A stretch of DNA of 24,928 bases from CAZEJK01 sp964512045 (GCA_964512045.1 CAZEJK010000058.1:1-24928), one strand, 5' to 3'. Positions 17,002-24,853 are shown, numbered from the stretch's first letter. Notes: generated from the letters alone by a model not told the origin. Translations and numbers: made by a program.

Positions 17002-18245
17002 TGGCTCGCTCGCGACCAGAGCTCGAGGCGCTGGATGCAGCCGATCCGCTGGCTCAGGTCAGAACCCGTTTCCAGCTACCTGCGGGAGTGGTCTACCTCG
17101 ACGGCAACTCGCTCGGCGCCCTGCCACACCACACTGAGGACCGGCTGGTCGACGTCATCACCCGCCAGTGGGGCCGCGACCTGATCACCAGCTGGAACAC
17201 CCACGGCTGGTTCGATCTTGCCGAGACCGTTGGCGATGCCATTGGCCGCCTCGTCGGCGCTGAGCCGGGACAGGTTGTTGTATGCGACTCGATCTCGGTG
17301 AATCTCTTCAAGCTGCTCGCCGCCGCCCTTCGGCTCCGGCCAGGCCGCACGACGATCCTGTCCGAACGCGGCAACTTCCCCACCGACCTGTACGTCGCCC
17401 AGGGCGTGACCGATCTTCTCGGCGAGTCGGTGGAGCTCCGCCTGGTGGATCCGGACGTCAACGAGCTCGAGCGTGCGCTGGACACCGACGTTGCTGTGCT
17501 GATGCTGACGCACGTCGACTTCCGCACCGGGCGACGGCTCCCGATGGAGCGCCTGACGCACGCAGCACGAGAGGCGGGCGCCCTCTCGTTGTGGGATCTT
17601 GCACACACGGCCGGTGCGATGCCGGTGGAGCTGGACGGCTGCGGTGCCGATCTCGCGGTCGGATGCGGCTACAAGTACCTCAACGGTGGCCCGGGCGCGC
17701 CGGCGTTCGCGTACGTCGCACGGCGGCACCACGCGGCCCTGTGCGGACCCGTGTGGGGGTGGATGGGGCACGCCGCGCCCTTTGCTTTCGAGCCTGAGTA
17801 CCGGCCAGCCCAGGGAGTGCGTCAGCTCCTCGCAGGAACGCCGCCGATCCTCAGCCTGGCTGCGCTAGCAGCCGGAGTCGAGCTGTTCGAAGGCGTCGAT
17901 ATGCACGATGTTCGCACCGCCTCGGTGGAGCTCACCGAGCTGTTCATCGAGCTCGTCGAGGAGCAGTGTGCGGGCCACGGGCTCCATCTGGTGTCGCCGC
18001 GAGACCCCGAGGAGCGCGGCAGTCAGGTGGCCCTTGCCCACGACGATGGATACCCGATCATGCAAGCGCTGATCGACCGGGGTGTGGTCGGCGACTTTCG
18101 GACGCCGAACCTCCTCCGCTTCGGGTTCGCGCCGCTGTACATCCGGCGTACCGACGTCTGGGAAGCCGTCACCACTCTGCGGAGCGTGCTCGACTCCGGC
18201 GCGTGGCACGACGAGAGGTACGCTCGACAAAGCCCAGTCACCTAG
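17001..18245 (+). CDS. kynU: Kynureninase
   Basis: This is a PLP enzyme that hydrolyses L-kynurenine (or 3-hydroxykynurenine) to anthranilate (or 3-hydroxyanthranilate) and alanine, in tryptophan breakdown or NAD synthesis. The product is 414 residues, the family norm. Signature stretches are VYLDGNSLGALP (31-42), the PLP-phosphate region near VCDSISVNLFK, FPTDLYVAQG, WDLAHTAGAMPVEL with D199 positioned for the pyridine nitrogen, and GCGYKYLNGGPGAPAF with the Schiff-base lysine K225. The ending RTPNLLRFGFAPLYIRRTDV is also typical. The start is fixed by GGAG eight bases upstream and overlaps a 26-codon leader ORF. No tryptophan dioxygenase, formamidase or anthranilate gene is visible, so the rest of the pathway must lie elsewhere. 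Confidence 0.95.
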   Translation: MARSRPELEALDAADPLAQVRTRFQLPAGVVYLDGNSLGALPHHTEDRLVDVITRQWGRDLITSWNTHGWFDLAETVGDAIGRLVGAEPGQVVVCDSISVNLFKLLAAALRLRPGRTTILSERGNFPTDLYVAQGVTDLLGESVELRLVDPDVNELERALDTDVAVLMLTHVDFRTGRRLPMERLTHAAREAGALSLWDLAHTAGAMPVELDGCGADLAVGCGYKYLNGGPGAPAFAYVARRHHAALCGPVWGWMGHAAPFAFEPEYRPAQGVRQLLAGTPPILSLAALAAGVELFEGVDMHDVRTASVELTELFIELVEEQCAGHGLHLVSPRDPEERGSQVALAHDDGYPIMQALIDRGVVGDFRTPNLLRFGFAPLYIRRTDVWEAVTTLRSVLDSGAWHDERYARQSPVT

Positions 18246-18786
18246 CCCGAACTTCTCACCGACTTCCTGCTGCGGTCGGCGATGCACCGCCCCCAGCGCC
18301 TCCGGGAGGCCATGGTTCTCCCACGGGATCTCTCCGCTCGCCGTGTTCTCCGTACGGACAACACATCTCTTGCCCTGGCGGTACGCCGACTGGCCATGGA
18401 AGCTCGGTCGAGATGACGTCACATGTGGTGCGCGTGGTTCTCCCGACCTCTGCTNNNNNNNNNNNNNNNNNNNNNNNNNNNNNNNNNNNNNNNNNNNNNN
18501 NNNNNNNNNNNNNNNNNNNNNNNNNNNNNNNNNNNNNNNNNNNNNNNNNNNNNNAAGCTCGGTCGAGATGACGTCACATGTGGTGCGCGTGGTTCTCCCG
18601 ACCTCTGCTCACGAAACACCAAACGAGGTCGCCCGGCTCCGGACCCGGTCCATGGCCCCCGCCCCGGCCGCCGGCTGCCGGACCCGGAACTTTGGAGCCC
18701 TGGACTCCGGATTGACTCGGAGGCGAACTGGCCGTTAACCCGACGGTGTCCACAACCGAAGCACGCAGCACGCGGCAGCCCCGCCA
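18246..18786. other. Non-coding stretch between kynU and the HIT gene
   Basis: About 540 bases (100 of them N) with no supportable gene; open frames here read as low-complexity Pro/Arg/Ser with no recognisable family. Positions 18632-18700 are CCGG-rich (CCGGCTCCGGACCCGG, and CCGGCTGCCGGACCCGG about 20 bases on) and include the 11-bp palindrome GGACCCGGTCC. TGGTTCTCCC occurs near both 18313 and 18435. The octamer TGACGTCA (18414-18421, and in the duplicated copy 18569-18576) recurs at the glgC start. No clear terminator follows kynU. Confidence 0.6.
18400..18609. repeat. Exact 55-bp direct duplication flanking a 100-N assembly gap
   Basis: Bases 18400-18454, starting AAGCTCGGTCGAGATGACG, are identical to 18555-18609, with exactly 100 N between them (18455-18554). 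A fixed N run and an exact repeat ending at the gap on both sides are typical of two contig ends sharing an assembler k-mer that were scaffolded but not merged. The true sequence probably holds one copy, though a real tandem repeat that broke the assembly cannot be excluded. Confidence 0.75.
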
Positions 18787-19230
18787 CTACTGCGCAAGCC
18801 GGGCAGCCAATGCCGCAGCCACAGAACGACGATCTGCTACGTCTCGGTAGACCCTGCGACGCAGCACCAGCCGCAGAAGTAGCCAGTCGCCGCGTCTCCT
18901 CGGCACTACGTGCACATGCAGGTGCGGCACGCTCTGCGAGACCTTGACGTTGATCGCCACGAGCGATCCGTCCACCGCCAACGCACCTTCAACTGCATGG
19001 GCAAGAGCACGCACCGCCTCCAGAAGCGGGCCTGCCAGCTGCTCCGGAAGATCCAGGAAAGTCGACACATGGGCCCGCGGCGCCACCAAACAGTGCCCCC
19101 TGGCCAGCGGCCGGCTATCGAGAAACGCTATCAGCTCAGGGCTCTCCCAGACCACGTCCGCAGGCTGCGAGCCGGCCGCGATCGCGCAGAACGGACAGCC
19201 GCTCGCCACGTGACGCTCTTCGGCAACCAT
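18787..19230 (-). CDS. HIT-family hydrolase
   Basis: This 147-residue protein has the histidine triad SVPHLHVHVVPR (H103, H105, H107, with H107 the nucleophile in the family) and an N-terminal CPFCAI pair (C12, C15) that with histidines can bind zinc as in Hint/Fhit-like proteins. SPELIAFLDSRPLARGHCLV and PRAHVSTFLDLP are typical HIT core strands and helix. Members hydrolyse nucleoside phosphoramidates or dinucleotides; the exact substrate is not deducible. The ATG at 19230 has no ribosome site and TACACT lies about nine bases upstream, so a near-leaderless transcript is possible. A GTG at 19209, before ASGCPFCAI with GAAGAG upstream, is an equally credible start. It is divergent from glgC. 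Confidence 0.88.
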   Translation of the reverse strand: MVAEERHVASGCPFCAIAAGSQPADVVWESPELIAFLDSRPLARGHCLVAPRAHVSTFLDLPEQLAGPLLEAVRALAHAVEGALAVDGSLVAINVKVSQSVPHLHVHVVPRRRGDWLLLRLVLRRRVYRDVADRRSVAAALAARLAQ

Positions 19231-19360
19231 GACGCGTGGAGTGTAGCTGAATCTTCGCTGCCGTCACGCGCAGTCAACCGCCATGGCACCGAGGCCGACG
19301 GGAGCCCAGTCTCTGCCAGCTCGTTTCTGTTGCCTCTCGTGGTCGCAATCGGCGCGCGTA

Positions 19361-19390
19361 TTGGCGAGATGGCGGCATCCAACTTACATT
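19361..19390 (+). promoter_or_regulatory. Putative glgC promoter giving a leaderless transcript
   Basis: TTGGCG (19361-19366) and TACATT (19385-19390) are spaced 18 bases apart. The expected transcription start, about 19397, coincides with the glgC GTG, and no ribosome-binding purine run precedes that codon. The perfect 10-bp palindrome GTGACGTCAC (19397-19406) covers the start codon and could be a regulator site. Confidence 0.4.
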
Positions 19391-19396
19391 GTCGAT

Positions 19397-20659
19397 GTGA
19401 CGTCACAGCTGACGGCCATGATCCTTGCTGGTGGCCGAGGCCAACGGCTCTATCCGCTCAGCCGCTGGCAGGCCAAGCCGGCACTCCGGTTCGGCGGCAT
19501 GTACCGGATCATCGACTTCACCCTGTCCAACTGCCTGAACTCCGGCATTCGCCAGATCTACCTGCTCACCCAGTTCGCCTCCACCTCGTTGGAACGACAC
19601 ATCCGTCAAGGCTGGTCACCGATGTTCCGCACCGAGCTCGGCGAGTTCATCGAGACCAGACCACCCCAGCAGCTGTCGGGACGCGAGTGGTACGACGGCA
19701 CGGCCGACTCCATCTTCAAGAACCTCGACCTCATCCACGAGCTGGACGGCGACGGGCTGCTGGTCCTCTCCGGCGATCACATCTACACGATGGACTACCG
19801 CAAGATGATCGGCTTCCACCGGGAGCTGAACGCCGAGGCGACAATCGCCTGCTTCGAGGTTCCCCGGGCCGAGGCCCACCGCTTCGGAGTGTTGACCGTG
19901 GACTCCCAGATGCGGGTCGTGTCGTTCACCGAGAAGCCCGACGATCCGGCGCCAGTGCCCGGGGATGACACCGTCTCGCTGTGCTCGATCGGCGTCTACT
20001 TCTTCAGTCTGCGGTGCCTCGAGAGGAACCTGCGTCACGACGCCAACGTGACGACCAGTCATCACGATCTCGGCCGTGACGTGATCCCTCACCTGGTGAA
20101 TCAGGGCGCCCGCGTGTACGCCTACCCGTTCGTGGACGAGAACCGCAAGAGCACGACCTACTGGCGGGACATCGGAACCGTCGACGCCCTGTTCGAGGCC
20201 AACATGGACCTGATCCAGGTGGACCCGCACCTGAACCTGTACAACCGCGAGTGGCCGATCCGGACCCACTGGCCGCAGATGCCACCGGCCAAGATGGTGT
20301 TCAACTGGGACGATGGTCGGATCGGCACGGCAATCGACTCGCTTCTCTCCCCGGGGGTGATCCTCGCAGGCGGTCACGTCGAGCGGTCGGTCGTCTCTCC
20401 GGGCGTCCGCGTCAGCTCCTACGCCCACGTCTCGGACTCGATCCTGATGGATGGCGTGAGCATCGGCCGCGGCGCCAGCGTGCACCGCACGATCGTCGAT
20501 CACAACGTCTCGATCCCGGAGGGAACCCACGTCGGTCCGGGGACACCGTCGAGCGACATGTGCTCGACCCTCTCCGATGGTGGGGTGTGCGTCATCTCCC
20601 AGCCGTACTTCAACCTCGGCGCAGGATACGGCAAGCTGCTACCCACCCGCAAGGAGTAG
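19397..20659 (+). CDS. glgC: Glucose-1-phosphate adenylyltransferase (ADP-glucose pyrophosphorylase)
   Basis: This enzyme makes ADP-glucose and pyrophosphate from glucose-1-phosphate and ATP, the committed step of bacterial glycogen synthesis. The product is 420 residues, near the usual ~430. It has the nucleotide loop MILAGGRGQRLYPLSRWQAK (8-27) with the following K-P-A-L and RFGGMYRIIDFTLSNC, then ADSIFKNLD, VLSGDHIYTMDYRKMI, SFTEKPDDP with the sugar-phosphate lysine, and YWRDIGTVDALFEANMDL. The C-terminal part (from ~300) is a left-handed beta-helix with SVVSPGVRV and SILMDGVSIGRGASV. The GTG start leaves four residues before the conserved strand and has no ribosome site. No glycogen synthase, branching or debranching gene is nearby, so glgC stands alone here. 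It converges with mtaB. Confidence 0.95.
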   Translation: MTSQLTAMILAGGRGQRLYPLSRWQAKPALRFGGMYRIIDFTLSNCLNSGIRQIYLLTQFASTSLERHIRQGWSPMFRTELGEFIETRPPQQLSGREWYDGTADSIFKNLDLIHELDGDGLLVLSGDHIYTMDYRKMIGFHRELNAEATIACFEVPRAEAHRFGVLTVDSQMRVVSFTEKPDDPAPVPGDDTVSLCSIGVYFFSLRCLERNLRHDANVTTSHHDLGRDVIPHLVNQGARVYAYPFVDENRKSTTYWRDIGTVDALFEANMDLIQVDPHLNLYNREWPIRTHWPQMPPAKMVFNWDDGRIGTAIDSLLSPGVILAGGHVERSVVSPGVRVSSYAHVSDSILMDGVSIGRGASVHRTIVDHNVSIPEGTHVGPGTPSSDMCSTLSDGGVCVISQPYFNLGAGYGKLLPTRKE

Positions 20660-20698
20660 CGGCTGCGCACCCGTCGCAGTCGTGGGATACGGGCACTC

Positions 20699-20723
20699 GC
20701 TCGAGCTGCTCACCGAGCCGAGC
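20699..20723. terminator. Possible shared hairpin between convergent glgC and mtaB
   Basis: In the 73-base gap between the two stop codons, GCTCG (20699-20703) pairs with CGAGC (20719-20723), enclosing GCTC-ACC-GAGC (20708-20718) with an asymmetric AGCT bulge. It has no T tract, so it is at best a weak terminator for both genes. Confidence 0.25.
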
Positions 20724-20732
20724 ACGCCCATG

Positions 20733-21968
20733 TCAGACAGCGATCAGGCCCTCCTCGGAGGTGTCGACGATGTAAACGAGGCTCGTCGAACCGCGCAGAT
20801 CGTCCGTGCCAACGGCCCTCAGAACGCGGATGTAGGTATCGGTGAGGCCACGCCACATACCATTGCGCCGCTCCTCCCACAGGACCTCGACCGTCGAGCC
20901 AACCAGCCGCTCGTGGAAACGGCGTTCGTTGTCCGCAGCGATCTCGAGCATCTGCCCCATCCGCCGAGCGATGGTCTGCGAACCAACCGCTCCCTCGAGC
21001 GACGCAGCCTCCGTCCCGGGACGCGGCGAGAACCGGAAGACGTGCACCTTCGCCAGCTCGAGCTCGCGCACTCGTTGCAGGCTCTCGTCAAAGTCCTCCT
21101 CTGTCTCTCCGGGAAACCCGACGATCACATCGCTGGTGATCGCAACGCCCGGGATCGCTCGCCGGATCCGAGCAACCAGCTCTGCGTACTCGCCGACCGT
21201 GTACGGACGGCGCATCCGCTGCAAGGTCGCGTCACAGCCGCTCTGCAACGACAGATGGACATGCCGGCACACACGCCCGTCCGACCACAGCTCCAGCAGT
21301 CGCTCGTCGAACCGCCACGGCGCCAGCGAAGAAAGCCGGAGCCTTCGAGCTCCGGTGGACGAAAGGACCTCACGGACGAGGTCGACAAGCCGCAGCGGTC
21401 CTTCGCGCCACGAGGAGATCTGCACCCCGGTCAGCACCACCTCCGGTACGCCGGCTGCTACCAGCAGCGCGACCTCGTCCAGCACCTCCTGCAGCGGACG
21501 GCTCCGCTGGGGACCCCGAACGTGCGGGATGATGCAGAACGCGCATCCCATGGAGCATCCGTCGTCGACCTTGACCATGGCCCGGGTGTGCCCGAGCGGC
21601 ATCGGCCCGCACGGCGTCCCTCCGGTGCTCGCAGCCGCACCGAAGGTGCTCTCGATCAATGCCGGCAGCTCCGCCTTGAGGTGGTTCGGTACCACCAGCT
21701 CGGCGCCGATCTCCTCCGCAGCCCGCGGGTCGCCGTCCACCCAGCAGCCCGCAACGACGGTCGGCACGCCGGCGCGTCGTCCGCGGCGGACCGCCTTGCG
21801 CGTGTCACGGGCCGCAACGTGTGTCACAGTGCAGCTATTGACAACCTGAAGGTCGGCAGACTCGAGATCCGACACCACCGTGTGACCGGCCGACACCAGC
21901 TGGCGAGCCACGCTCTCCGACTCGGCGAGGTTCAGCTTGCACCCGAGTGTTGTCAGTAGCACGCGCAC
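20733..21968 (-). CDS. mtaB: tRNA (N6-threonylcarbamoyladenosine-37 C2) methylthiotransferase MtaB
   Basis: This is a radical-SAM iron-sulfur enzyme that converts t6A37 to ms2t6A37 in ANN-decoding tRNAs. The 411-residue product has the N-terminal UPF0004 domain with cluster cysteines C10 (LGCKLN), C46 (NSCTVT) and C75 (VAGCW), then the radical-SAM CxxxCxxC as CSMGCAFC (C138, C142, C145). RHVHLSLQSGCDATLQRMRR and DVIVGFPGETEEDF are conserved core segments, and the last ~60 residues form a TRAM-like RNA-binding domain. The LGCKLN and VHLSLQSG forms fit MtaB better than MiaB. The GTG at 21968-21966 is chosen because GGAGG (21981-21977) lies eight bases upstream; the long open frame further upstream overlaps the divergent gene and is not coding. 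Confidence 0.92.
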   Translation of the reverse strand: MRVLLTTLGCKLNLAESESVARQLVSAGHTVVSDLESADLQVVNSCTVTHVAARDTRKAVRRGRRAGVPTVVAGCWVDGDPRAAEEIGAELVVPNHLKAELPALIESTFGAAASTGGTPCGPMPLGHTRAMVKVDDGCSMGCAFCIIPHVRGPQRSRPLQEVLDEVALLVAAGVPEVVLTGVQISSWREGPLRLVDLVREVLSSTGARRLRLSSLAPWRFDERLLELWSDGRVCRHVHLSLQSGCDATLQRMRRPYTVGEYAELVARIRRAIPGVAITSDVIVGFPGETEEDFDESLQRVRELELAKVHVFRFSPRPGTEAASLEGAVGSQTIARRMGQMLEIAADNERRFHERLVGSTVEVLWEERRNGMWRGLTDTYIRVLRAVGTDDLRGSTSLVYIVDTSEEGLIAV

Positions 21969-22030
21969 CTGCTCCACCTCCCCTGCAACCTGGTGTAGTG
22001 TAAACGGTCGATGGAGAAAGGAACGAAGCG

Positions 22031-22765
22031 ATGCATGAGGACTCAGCGTCCCTGCGAACCGCCTGGTCACCACTCGCCGCAGCGCTGATGGCGTACCATC
22101 GAGGCGCCGTGAACGCCACTGTGCTGGTTTCGAGCGACCTGTGGGAGGATGAGGAGATGCCGGTCCGTGAGTACTACCGGCCGGAGAAAGCTCCGTTGCC
22201 GCCTCTCGAAGAGGCGGCACTCAGCTGGTGTCGCGGCCGAGTGTTGGACCTCGGCGCCGGCGCGGGACGGCACGCGCGGGAGCTGGAGCTTCGCGGTCAC
22301 GAGGTCGTCGCGCTGGATGTCTGTCCTGAAGCCGTCGAGATCATGCGCCAGCGGGGAGTCCGGGGCGCTGAGCACGGTGACCTCTGGACGCTGCATCCAA
22401 GCCGCCGTTTCGATACTGTCCTGATGCTGATGCACGGCATCGGTGTCGTCGGCGATCTGGCAGGGCTCGGGAGGCTCCTGGAACGACTCGATACGCTCGT
22501 AGCGCCCGGAGGACAGCTCCTGTGCGACTCTGCGGATGTCCGTCATCTCCTCGGGGACACCGACCAGGAGGACGCAGAGTATCCTGGCGAGGTTGCCTTC
22601 CAGCTGCACTACGGATCGATGCATGGCTCGGAGTACCCGTGGCTCTTCGTCGATGACGAGACGCTCGCGATCCTCGCTGGCGCCGCTGGATGGGACACCG
22701 AGGTCCTGGTACGCGCAGGATCGGAAAGCTATCTGGCCCGTCTGACGCGTACCCGGGCCACGTAG
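22031..22765 (+). CDS. Class I SAM-dependent methyltransferase
   Basis: The product is 244 residues with a Rossmann methyltransferase core: motif I VLDLGAGAGRHARELELRGH (71-90), acidic residue D96 in VVALDVCPEAVEIM at the end of strand 2, EHGDLW, and RFDTVLMLMHGIGVVGDLAG for the strand 4 region. The N-terminal ~45 residues are variable, followed by YYRPEKAPLPPLEE. The substrate cannot be inferred; such small non-specific methyltransferases act on metabolites or proteins. The ATG at 22031 has AAAGGA eight bases upstream. The gene is divergent from mtaB with a 62-base spacer, and two bases separate its stop from the next start, so it is co-transcribed with the DUF218 protein. Confidence 0.85.
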   Translation: MHEDSASLRTAWSPLAAALMAYHRGAVNATVLVSSDLWEDEEMPVREYYRPEKAPLPPLEEAALSWCRGRVLDLGAGAGRHARELELRGHEVVALDVCPEAVEIMRQRGVRGAEHGDLWTLHPSRRFDTVLMLMHGIGVVGDLAGLGRLLERLDTLVAPGGQLLCDSADVRHLLGDTDQEDAEYPGEVAFQLHYGSMHGSEYPWLFVDDETLAILAGAAGWDTEVLVRAGSESYLARLTRTRAT

Positions 22766-22767
22766 CA

Positions 22768-23667
22768 ATGCTGTCTGTGCTTGCCCTCGTTGCAGCCGTC
22801 CTCGTCGCGCGCGCGGTGCTCGCCATGCGGTCGCGCTGGCCACGACGGCGACTGGCGCTCGCTGCGATGGTCCCTCTTGCTCTCTGTGCCCTGGCTGCGG
22901 TCACTGCCCCCGAGCCATATCAGATCCGCAAGCTCCTGGGAACGCTCATCATGCCGACCGGGCTCGTGTGGATCGCGTTGGCAGCGTTCGGCTGGACTCT
23001 GGCCGAGTCCGGTCACCGCCGGCCGGCGGCGATCGTTGTGGGGCTCTGGATCGCATTCGGAATCGCCGGAAACGTGTGGGTCGGCCAGCGGCTCCTCAAC
23101 CGTCTCGAGGCCCCGTTCGTCGCGATCAACCCGTTTGCGCAGGACGCGCTGGACGCGGTCGTCGTCCTCGGCGGCGGCGTCAGCTACCACGAGCCCAGCG
23201 ACACAGTGTCGTTGGGGGCGTCCGGCGCGCGAGCCGTGCTCGCGGCGCGTCTGTACCACGCCGGAATCACCGAGCTCTTGGTCGCCTCCGGACCCGTGCG
23301 GACACGGGGCTCCATGATTCTCGACTACCCGGAGCGCACAGCAGAGCTGTGGCAGCAGCTCGCCGTTCCTCCGGAAGCGATCATCCGGCTCCGCGGACCG
23401 CGGACGACCTCAGAGGAGATCGCAGCACTCGCACCGATGACCGGCCGCGCGGGTTGGCGACGTCTCGGGCTGATTACCTCGGCCTTTCACATGCGACGCG
23501 CTCTGGCCCTGTGTGACCGGCACGGGCTGGAGGTTGTCCCGCTACCAGCACATTTTGCAGGCGGCACGCTCATGTTCGAGCCACGCTACCTCATCCCTCA
23601 GGGAGAGGGGTTCGAAAGCGTGGAGACCGCTGCGTGGGAGCTTGCTGGCGCCGCACTCGGACAGTGA
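22768..23667 (+). CDS. YdcF/ElyC-like DUF218 membrane protein
   Basis: This 299-residue protein has three or four N-terminal membrane segments (about 1-19, 29-48, 58-80 and 86-105) and then a DUF218 domain: LDAVVVLGGGVSYH (128-141), GASGARAVLAARLYHAGI, ELLVASGPV, the acid-bearing TTSEEIAAL and LGLITSAFHMRRALAL. DUF218 proteins such as ElyC and SanA act in cell-envelope integrity or handling of lipid-carrier precursors; the biochemical activity is not settled, so no gene name is given. The ATG at 22768 follows the methyltransferase TAG by two bases with no separate ribosome site, indicating translational coupling. Confidence 0.85.
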   Translation: MLSVLALVAAVLVARAVLAMRSRWPRRRLALAAMVPLALCALAAVTAPEPYQIRKLLGTLIMPTGLVWIALAAFGWTLAESGHRRPAAIVVGLWIAFGIAGNVWVGQRLLNRLEAPFVAINPFAQDALDAVVVLGGGVSYHEPSDTVSLGASGARAVLAARLYHAGITELLVASGPVRTRGSMILDYPERTAELWQQLAVPPEAIIRLRGPRTTSEEIAALAPMTGRAGWRRLGLITSAFHMRRALALCDRHGLEVVPLPAHFAGGTLMFEPRYLIPQGEGFESVETAAWELAGAALGQ

Positions 23668-23697
23668 TCTCGAGGTTCGAAAACTGCGGCACCGCGC

Positions 23698-23729
23698 GCT
23701 CACTCTCAGCCCCGCGTGTGAGCTATTCT
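23698..23729 (+). promoter_or_regulatory. Inverted repeat and weak -10 box ahead of the secreted protein gene
   Basis: GCTCAC (23698-23703) and GTGAGC (23718-23723) form a 6-bp inverted repeat with a 14-base loop, directly followed by TATTCT (23724-23729), a fair -10 candidate about 25 bases before the ATG. No convincing -35 box is present. The repeat may be an operator or a weak terminator for the preceding gene. Confidence 0.25.
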
Positions 23730-23754
23730 GGAGCTGGAAAAAGGAGGAACCGTG

Positions 23755-24636
23755 ATGCGAGCTTCAGCTTCCCTGGCTGCGTTGGCTGCTATCGTCGCCC
23801 TGCTCTCGGGCGCCCCTGCTGACGCTCAGCTCAACCAGACCGCCCACCGGGACGGTTGGATCCTCGCCGCTGTGCGCGCCCCGGGACAGCAGGGCGCCAT
23901 CTGGCGCACCGACCTCTGGATCGCCACGAGCGCCGAGCTCACCCCCGTGTCCGAGATCCAAATCTACTTCTACCCCGCGGACCGCGACAACACCGACGTG
24001 GAGCCGCTCGTCGTCCCCACCCACATGGGTCAGAACGTCTACTTCGTGGAGGACGTCGTCGACTACTACCTCAAGCCCAAGGATCCATGGCTCGGGGCAA
24101 TTCGCTATGTCTCGCCCGTCGATGTTCAGGTCTGGGCCCGGGTCTACTCGATCTCTGAAGACGGCTCGGAAAGCTACGGTCAGATGATCGAGGGCATCCC
24201 CCACCGGGACATGTCCGGGGACACCACCCCGTGGGATCCGCTGGAGCATCAACGGATCTATGCGATGCGACACACTCCGGATGGCCGGTACAGGGTCAAC
24301 GTCGGGGTGGTCAATCCGACGGAGGTGGAGTCCACGTACCACCTGGAGATGTTCGATCACAGCTTTGAGGAGCGGTACCACCAGGTCTGGGTGACGGTTC
24401 CACCACTTTCGATGGTCCAGCTCAACGGTGCGTTCGCCGGAGCAAACGGCGGCGATTTCTCTGCTGCGATCCTGAGGATCCTGTGCACCACCAACGGGGG
24501 CGGAGCGTTCGCGTACGCTTCGGTGGTCGACAACGCCACCAACGACGCCTTCTTCGTGCGCGGCGTCAAGCCAAAGGCCATCGACACCAGTGACCGCGGC
24601 GTGGATCTCGCTGCAGGTGCTCCGCCGGCGCCGTAG
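23755..24636 (+). CDS. Secreted hypothetical protein, lineage-specific beta-rich family
   Basis: The 293-residue product starts at ATG 23755 with AAGGAGG seven bases upstream. Residues 1-24 are a clear Sec signal peptide (LAALAAIVALLSGAPADA, cleavage after ADA). The mature protein has two similar-looking beta-rich halves. One carries GWILAAVRAPGQQGAIWRTD then LWIATS and EIQIYFYP. The second carries RYRVNVGVVNPTEVESTYHL, VTVPPLSMVQLNGAF and AFAYASVVDNATNDAFFVRG. I associate these motifs with abundant exported proteins of Acidobacteriota that may form adhesin- or IgG-like modules; the function is unknown. It lies after the DUF218 gene but has an 87-base spacer and possibly its own promoter. It is followed by a non-coding repeat element. 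Confidence 0.8.
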   Translation: MRASASLAALAAIVALLSGAPADAQLNQTAHRDGWILAAVRAPGQQGAIWRTDLWIATSAELTPVSEIQIYFYPADRDNTDVEPLVVPTHMGQNVYFVEDVVDYYLKPKDPWLGAIRYVSPVDVQVWARVYSISEDGSESYGQMIEGIPHRDMSGDTTPWDPLEHQRIYAMRHTPDGRYRVNVGVVNPTEVESTYHLEMFDHSFEERYHQVWVTVPPLSMVQLNGAFAGANGGDFSAAILRILCTTNGGGAFAYASVVDNATNDAFFVRGVKPKAIDTSDRGVDLAAGAPPAP

Positions 24637-24654
24637 ACCACCTGATTGCACGAC

Positions 24655-24853
24655 GCGGCCCCGGGCCGCGTTGGACGTTGGCCGTTCGCTCCCCGACCCA
24701 ATCTCACCCGCAGGAGCGACGACGCCGCAGCCGGCTCCGGTCCTGGCCCCGGTCCCGGCCCCGGCAGCCGGATCCCGGCCATCCGGTCCCCGGCGGATGC
24801 TTCGAGTTTTCGAAGATACGGAGTTTTGAGTCGCCAACGCGGCCGCGGGCCGC
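24655..24853. repeat. Candidate ~199-bp non-coding element bounded by 20-bp inverted repeats
   Basis: GCGGCCCCGGGCCGCGTTGG at 24655-24674 and the reverse complement of 24834-24853 agree at 18 of 20 positions, the innermost 11 exactly. Each end is itself a hairpin: ACGCGGCCC-C-GGGCCGCGT at 24653-24671, and GCGGCC-GCG-GGCCGC at 24839-24853. The interior holds a CCGGNC-type run (about 24730-24795) and a stem CTTCGA-GTTT-TCGAAG (24800-24815). It has no credible ORF and no obvious target duplication. It could be a MITE- or REP-like repeat, or a structured terminator region for the secreted-protein gene. Confidence 0.45.

Noticed and set aside
18246..18786. Genes overlapping the 100-N gap
   Set aside because: The frames depend on undefined bases or a duplicated contig end, and their translations are low-complexity.
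19616..20530. Minus-strand 304-codon frame opposite glgC
   Set aside because: Its composition is Val/Asp/His-rich with no family pattern, and it lies fully inside glgC, whose protein is clearly conserved.
24655..24853. Insertion sequence
   Set aside because: There is no transposase frame and no target-site duplication between the termini; a small non-autonomous or structural repeat is all that can be claimed.
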